Source: CAIKBL01 sp043734785 (GTDB lineage: Bacteria > Pseudomonadota > Gammaproteobacteria > Ga0077536). From it: a stretch of DNA of 18,270 nt. Each line of letters begins with the position of its first letter. Within the stretch, counting starts at the first letter, position 1. The stretch is from NCBI GenBank assembly GCA_043734785.1, contig JAYTEX010000295.1, forward strand, positions 1 through 18,270, read 5' to 3'. Positions 14,612 to 18,270 of this stretch are shown one piece after another. The position numbers and the translations under genes were made by a program. The notes beneath the pieces were generated by a model. The model was given only the letters and a program-made list of their open reading frames with translations. It was not told where the DNA came from and did not search any database.

Positions 14612-15610
14612 GTGCGAAAACTCCATTCCTTGCTGTCCGTTGTATTGCCGTTATTGGCGCTGATCGTCATCGTCAAAGGTGCCTATGTGCGCCTGAGCGA
14701 TGCCGGTCTCGGCTGCCCGGATTGGCCGGGTTGCTACGGGCAGCTTTTGGTGCCCGCGACCGCTCAGGAAATTAGCGATACTTCCAAACTGGCGGCGCGA
14801 CCGCTTGAGACCGGAAAAGCTTGGCGCGAGATGATCCATCGGTATCTAGCGTCCAGTCTGGGGGCCCTGATTCTGGTGTTGGCCCTAAGCGCCTGGTTCA
14901 CGCGGCAGCGACGGGCGCTCACAATCGCTCTTCTGCTGGTGCCGCTGGTGATGGTGCAAGGTCTACTCGGAATGTGGACCGTTACGCTCATGCTTAAACC
15001 GCTGATCGTCGTCGCCCACCTGCTGGGAGGCTTCACGCTGCTTGCGTTGTTATGGTGGAATTTACTCGAAGTCTGGCAGTGCCCACGCCGCGAGTCGCTG
15101 ACAGGTCTGCGGCGCTTTGCGGCACTGGCCATGGTTATCCTTGGTCTCCAAGTGTTCCTTGGGGGTTGGACTAGTGCTAACTATGCGGCACTGGCGTGCA
15201 CGGATTTTCCGCGCTGCCAGGGTCAATGGTGGCCGACGGTGGATTTTCATAACGCTTTCATTTTATGGCGCGGACTCGGGGTGAATTACGAATTCGGGGT
15301 GCTTGAAACGCCCGCTCGCACCGCGATTCATGTCGCGCATCGTGCCGGCGCTTTTTTGGTGATCCTGGTTGGCCTCGGATTGTTCCTCTACGCCCGACGA
15401 GTCGCGGATGTCCGTGGGTGTCGAATTGCCTGGTGTATACTGGCGTTGCTCGCGCTCCAGGTCATGCTCGGTATCACCAATGTGATGCGCGGCCTGCCGC
15501 TTCCAGTGGCAGTCATGCACAATGGCGTTGCGGCCCTGCTGTTATTGGGTCTGGTCACGCTGTTCCATTACGCGAGCCCTGTAGGTGGTGGCCAGGACCG
15601 AAAACAATGA
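14612..15610 (+). CDS. ctaA: Heme A synthase (COX15/CtaA)
   Basis: 332 aa, eight predicted membrane helices in two related halves. CtaA oxidises the C8 methyl of heme O to the formyl of heme A. Conserved histidines appear at H76 (EMIHRYLAS), H136 (VVAHLLGG), H243 (HVAHRAGA) and H303 (VMHNGVAA). Each half also has a loop cysteine pair: C35/C41 in GLGCPDWPGCYG and C196/C202 in ACTDFPRCQG. The start is GTG 14612, 3 nt after the previous stop, and gives the expected N-terminus MRKLHSLLSVVLPLLAL. The stop overlaps the ctaB start (ATGA). Confidence 0.95.
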   Translation: MRKLHSLLSVVLPLLALIVIVKGAYVRLSDAGLGCPDWPGCYGQLLVPATAQEISDTSKLAARPLETGKAWREMIHRYLASSLGALILVLALSAWFTRQRRALTIALLLVPLVMVQGLLGMWTVTLMLKPLIVVAHLLGGFTLLALLWWNLLEVWQCPRRESLTGLRRFAALAMVILGLQVFLGGWTSANYAALACTDFPRCQGQWWPTVDFHNAFILWRGLGVNYEFGVLETPARTAIHVAHRAGAFLVILVGLGLFLYARRVADVRGCRIAWCILALLALQVMLGITNVMRGLPLPVAVMHNGVAALLLLGLVTLFHYASPVGGGQDRKQ

Positions 15611-16527
15611 TGAATGAATCAGCCCACAAGACGCAGAATCTCAGCGCGCCGAACTGGCGCGATTATCTTGAGCTATGCAAGCCGCGCGTGGTGTCGCTGA
15701 TAATCTTTACGGCCCTGATTGGCATGTTGTTATCGACGCCCGGCCTGGTGCCGCTCGATACCCTGCTGACTGCCACGTTAGGTATAGGACTCGCGGCAGC
15801 GTCGGCTGCCGCCTTCAACCATGTGGCAGATTATCGTATCGATGCCCTGATGGAGCGCACTCGGCACCGGCCTCTGCCACAAGGTGAACTGAACCCCAGA
15901 CAGGCCTTGGCCTTCGCGCTCGTGCTGGGATTTCTGTCCATGTATTTGCTGATCGCATTCATCAACGTGCTGACCGCAGCGCTAACTTTTCTATCGTTGA
16001 TAGGCTACGCCGTGATCTACACGATGTACCTGAAACACGCGACCCCGCTGAACATTGTGATTGGTGGAGCCGCAGGCGCCGCGCCGCCGGTTCTCGGCTG
16101 GACCGCAGTGACCGGTACCCTGGACCCGCACGCGCTGCTGCTGTTCCTGATTATTTTTGCGTGGACGCCACCGCATTTCTGGGCACTCGCGATCTACCGC
16201 CGAACCGAATATGCGAAAGCGAACATCCCCATGCTGCCGATCACGCACGGGACCGAGTTCACGCGCCTGCAGGTGCTTTTTTATACGCTGTTGCTGGTTG
16301 CTGTGACCTTGCTACCGTTTGCAACCTTCATGTGCGGCACGTTTTATTTGATCGGCGCTATGGCCTTAAATGTCGGGTTCCTGTACTACGCGATCCGCAT
16401 GCAATTCGACTCTCGAGATGAACTTGCCTACGCAACATTCAAATATTCGATCGTATATCTAACGGCGTTGTTTCTGGTGTTGTTCATCGATCATTACTGG
16501 CCCCTCGCACGGGCCGCATTCAGCTAA
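15607..16527 (+). CDS. ctaB: Protoheme IX farnesyltransferase (heme O synthase)
   Basis: 306 aa from the ATG that overlaps the ctaA stop by 4 nt. The frame is open to 15418, but that extension lies within ctaA and is not family-like. CtaB is a UbiA-family prenyltransferase with about nine membrane helices that adds farnesyl to heme B. The first Asp-rich motif is N71-x3-D75-x3-D79 (NHVADYRIDALMERTRHRPL). YTMYLKHATPLNIVIGG, GAAPPVLGW and YRRTEYAKANIPMLP are family signatures. It supplies heme O to the neighbouring CtaA. In Pseudomonas the cluster goes on to an SCO gene; here a different membrane protein follows 9 nt later. Confidence 0.96.
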   Translation: MMNESAHKTQNLSAPNWRDYLELCKPRVVSLIIFTALIGMLLSTPGLVPLDTLLTATLGIGLAAASAAAFNHVADYRIDALMERTRHRPLPQGELNPRQALAFALVLGFLSMYLLIAFINVLTAALTFLSLIGYAVIYTMYLKHATPLNIVIGGAAGAAPPVLGWTAVTGTLDPHALLLFLIIFAWTPPHFWALAIYRRTEYAKANIPMLPITHGTEFTRLQVLFYTLLLVAVTLLPFATFMCGTFYLIGAMALNVGFLYYAIRMQFDSRDELAYATFKYSIVYLTALFLVLFIDHYWPLARAAFS

Positions 16528-16536
16528 TCATGCGCC

Positions 16537-17229
16537 ATGGCTGAGCGAGTTCGCCTACCGCAATGGATCTGGCTATGGTTTCCGCCCCTGTTGGTCATAG
16601 TGATCTTTGCGACCAAACTCTCGGCGCCAGTCTTCTATGATCAATACATTGAAGGCGAACACGGGCTGGTTGAACTCCTCACACCTGTAGTTGCACTGTG
16701 CGGGTTCTTGGTCGGTCTTTCGATGCTAAGCAGCCTGCACCAGATCCCCTCGCGGGCAATGCGGCTATGGGTAATTCTGATTACGCTGAGTTGCTTTTAT
16801 CTTGCCGGCGAGGAATTATCCTGGGGCCAGCAACTGTTTCAGTGGGACACCCCGGCGGCAATCGACAATCTGAACGATCAGCACGAAACCAATCTGCACA
16901 ACATGAGCAGTTGGTTTGATCAGAAACCGAGAATGCTGCTCGAGTTGTGGGTGTTGATTGGTGGAATCATCATTCCATTGCGGTCTCGGCGGTCGCGTAC
17001 CACGCCCACCAAGGTGTTTTGGAAATGGTTCTGGCCGACGCTTGAGTGCGTGCCGAGCGCAGTGCTGGCGATTGCGATCAAGCTTCCTGAACGCTACAAG
17101 CGGATCGTCGGGCTGGATGTCCTGCCCTTGGAGATTCGCTGGAGCGAACCACAAGAATACTATTTCGCATTGTTTTTGTTGATCTATCTCCTGGTTATCC
17201 GGGCGCGCCTACGTGCCCGTGCGGCCTAA
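16537..17229 (+). CDS. Conserved membrane protein of unknown function (GEELSWGQ / ETNLHN motifs)
   Basis: 230 aa with about five or six hydrophobic segments (around 11-28, 47-66, 75-93, 134-148, 166-182, 207-222). The stretch between the third and fourth helices is polar and motif-rich: GEELSWGQQLF (91-101), then DTP (104-106) and QHETNLHN (115-122). Further acidic residues are E41-H42 and E46 before helix 2, and E204 and E207 before the last helix. I recall similar GEE-SWGQ...ETNLHN proteins as uncharacterised membrane proteins in many bacteria, but know no function. Clustered Glu, His, Asn and Trp at a membrane interface could mean a metal or lipid site, but that is speculation. The start ATG 16537 is 9 nt after ctaB, suggesting cotranscription with the heme genes. 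It takes the place where an SCO gene might be expected, but has no Cys pair. Confidence 0.7.
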   Translation: MAERVRLPQWIWLWFPPLLVIVIFATKLSAPVFYDQYIEGEHGLVELLTPVVALCGFLVGLSMLSSLHQIPSRAMRLWVILITLSCFYLAGEELSWGQQLFQWDTPAAIDNLNDQHETNLHNMSSWFDQKPRMLLELWVLIGGIIIPLRSRRSRTTPTKVFWKWFWPTLECVPSAVLAIAIKLPERYKRIVGLDVLPLEIRWSEPQEYYFALFLLIYLLVIRARLRARAA

Positions 17230-17244
17230 CGATCTAGCCAATGT

Positions 17245-18111
17245 TTATCGCGCTGGAGACGGCAACAAGTTGACGCCCAGTTTCCGCCGCATTGCGGTGA
17301 TTGCATTGCTCTCCAGCTGCCGGATGCGTTCGGCAGAGACCTGATATCTCTGTGCGAGATCCTGCAGCGTCAGCTTGGGCTCGGTCAGCCACCTGCTGGT
17401 GACAATATCACGGCTGCGAACATCCAGTTTTGCCAGTGCGTCGCCAAGGCTCGCGCGATCACGCTGTTCGCGTTCTAGTATCTCAAGTTGCCGGGTCGGC
17501 TCAAATCTGAAATCGGAGAGATAAGCCGCCGGCGCGAATTCCTCCTCGGAGTCTTCGAGTGCAGGGTCAAAAGACTGGTCGTGGGCGTTGAGCCGCTCTT
17601 CCATCAGCCACACATCCTTGGCGGCCACCCCGAGATCTTTCGCCACCGCTTCCACTTCCTGCTTGTTCATCCAGCCTAGGCGTTGCTTGGACCCGCGAAG
17701 GTTGAAAAACAGTTTGCGTTGTGCTTTGGTGGTGGCGACTTTGACGATTCGCCAATTGCGCAGGATGAATTCATGCATTTCGGCGCGGATCCAATGCACG
17801 GCGAAGGACACCAGACGCACGCCTAACGTGGGATTGAAGCGCTTCACGGCTTTCATCAGGCCGATACTGCCTTCCTGTACGAGATCGCTCTGGGGTAAGC
17901 CGTAGCCACTGTAGCCACGCGCGACTCGTACGACGAAGCGCAAGTGCGACAATACCAACTGGCGCGCCGCGCCCAGGTCATTTTCGTTCTGGTAGCGTTC
18001 GGCCAGCGCGCGTTCGTCCGCTTCGCTGAGCATCGGCACCCGATTGACGGCCGCGACATAAGACTCCAGCGATCCGATTGGCGCGAGTAGATTATTCAGG
18101 GCAGCGGTCAT
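17245..18111 (-). CDS. rpoH: RNA polymerase sigma-32 factor (heat shock)
   Basis: 288 aa, the usual RpoH length (E. coli 284). It directs RNA polymerase to heat-shock promoters. Region 2.2 is seen as DLVQEGSIGLMKAVKRF (76-92), region 2.3-2.4 as VSFAVHWIRAEMHEFILRNW (101-120), and the RpoH box QRKLFFNLR (131-139) separates it from sigma-70 and sigma-38. Region 4.2 helix-turn-helix is LTLQDLAQRYQVSAERIRQLE (248-267 and beyond). The ATG has GAGGAGG 11 nt upstream on the minus strand, a strong but slightly distant ribosome-binding site. The gene converges on the 230-aa membrane protein gene with 15 nt between stops and no evident terminator. Confidence 0.96.
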   Translation of the reverse strand: MTAALNNLLAPIGSLESYVAAVNRVPMLSEADERALAERYQNENDLGAARQLVLSHLRFVVRVARGYSGYGLPQSDLVQEGSIGLMKAVKRFNPTLGVRLVSFAVHWIRAEMHEFILRNWRIVKVATTKAQRKLFFNLRGSKQRLGWMNKQEVEAVAKDLGVAAKDVWLMEERLNAHDQSFDPALEDSEEEFAPAAYLSDFRFEPTRQLEILEREQRDRASLGDALAKLDVRSRDIVTSRWLTEPKLTLQDLAQRYQVSAERIRQLESNAITAMRRKLGVNLLPSPAR

Positions 18112-18270
18112 GGTCAGTAGAGCCTCCTCAAGGGGTTAACGAAATCGTAGCACTCAACGCATTGGAGCGCTAAGACTGCCTCCGGTTCCCGTGCGTGCAG
18201 AAACAGGTCGATTCGGGAAGGATTATGGAACACGGATGGCGGGATCTACAGGTGCTTGCGCGCGCCGAAC
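18112..18270 (-). promoter_or_regulatory. rpoH upstream region
   Basis: This 159-nt stretch lies upstream of rpoH to the right edge. On the minus strand it holds the GAGGAGG ribosome-binding site (18123-18129) and, further up, a CATAAT that could be a -10 element (18222-18227), with only a poor -35 match (3 of 6 bases) at a 17-nt spacing. No clear sigma-E-type promoter was found. At the extreme edge, a minus-strand frame encodes F-G-A-R-K-H-L before a TAG at 18246-18248. This could be the tail of an upstream gene such as ftsX, which often precedes rpoH, but seven residues cannot establish that. Confidence 0.35.

Noticed and set aside
15418..15606. A longer CtaB reading frame starting within ctaA
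   Set aside because: The 63 extra residues lie inside ctaA in another frame and do not resemble heme O synthases; the ATGA overlap at 15607 is the natural start.

Overview
The window looks like a chromosomal segment of a gammaproteobacterium. The reasons are a dnaN-recF-gyrB block of the oriC-proximal type, an Escherichia-like bioBFCD order, a Pseudomonas-like aa3 cytochrome oxidase cluster (coxB, ctaD, small ORF, ctaG, coxC, reversed DUF2909 gene, SURF1, CxxxC protein, ctaA, ctaB), and an RpoH-type sigma factor. I cannot name a genus from sequence alone. All recognisable genes are intact except dnaN, which is cut by the left edge. I see no insertion sequence, phage gene, CRISPR array, tRNA or rRNA.

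Layout. (1) 1-3938, plus strand: 3' end of dnaN, recF and gyrB, the usual replication and supercoiling genes beside the origin. dnaA and oriC would lie off the left edge. Two ParB-binding parS-like sites sit inside recF. (2) 3946-4650, minus strand: a ComF/GntX-type phosphoribosyltransferase-fold protein, divergent from the biotin genes. (3) 4696-8599, plus strand: bioB, bioF, bioC and bioD with 6-nt gaps or 4-8 nt overlaps (one tightly coupled operon), then a 51-codon ORF of unknown function overlapping the end of bioD. Neither bioA nor a BioH-type esterase gene is in the window. (4) 8768-12906, plus strand: cytochrome c oxidase subunits II, I and III, with a 38-aa membrane peptide and the copper chaperone CtaG between I and III, closed by a strong, apparently bidirectional terminator. 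(5) 13003-13218, minus strand: a 71-aa twin-transmembrane DUF2909 protein. (6) 13303-16527, plus strand: SURF1, a membrane-anchored CxxxC thioredoxin/SCO-like protein, heme A synthase and heme O synthase, forming an assembly-factor operon with overlaps or 3-nt gaps, followed 9 nt later by a 230-aa membrane protein of unknown function. (7) 17245-18111, minus strand: rpoH, converging on the oxidase cluster.

How the genes work together. Regions 4-6 encode nearly all of an A1-type, proton-pumping aa3 cytochrome c oxidase and its maturation path: CtaB makes heme O, CtaA turns it into heme A, SURF1 helps place heme A in subunit I, CtaG supplies CuB, and the CxxxC protein is the candidate for thiol or copper work on CuA. 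Region 3 makes biotin from a malonyl-ACP methyl ester.

Most of the window is conventional. The points most worth a second look are the two parS-like sites embedded in recF codons for the same FHVEQ peptide, the 230-aa membrane protein with GEELSWGQ and ETNLHN motifs, the CxxxC protein, and the small ORFs after bioD and ctaD. I found no evidence for a large undescribed system.
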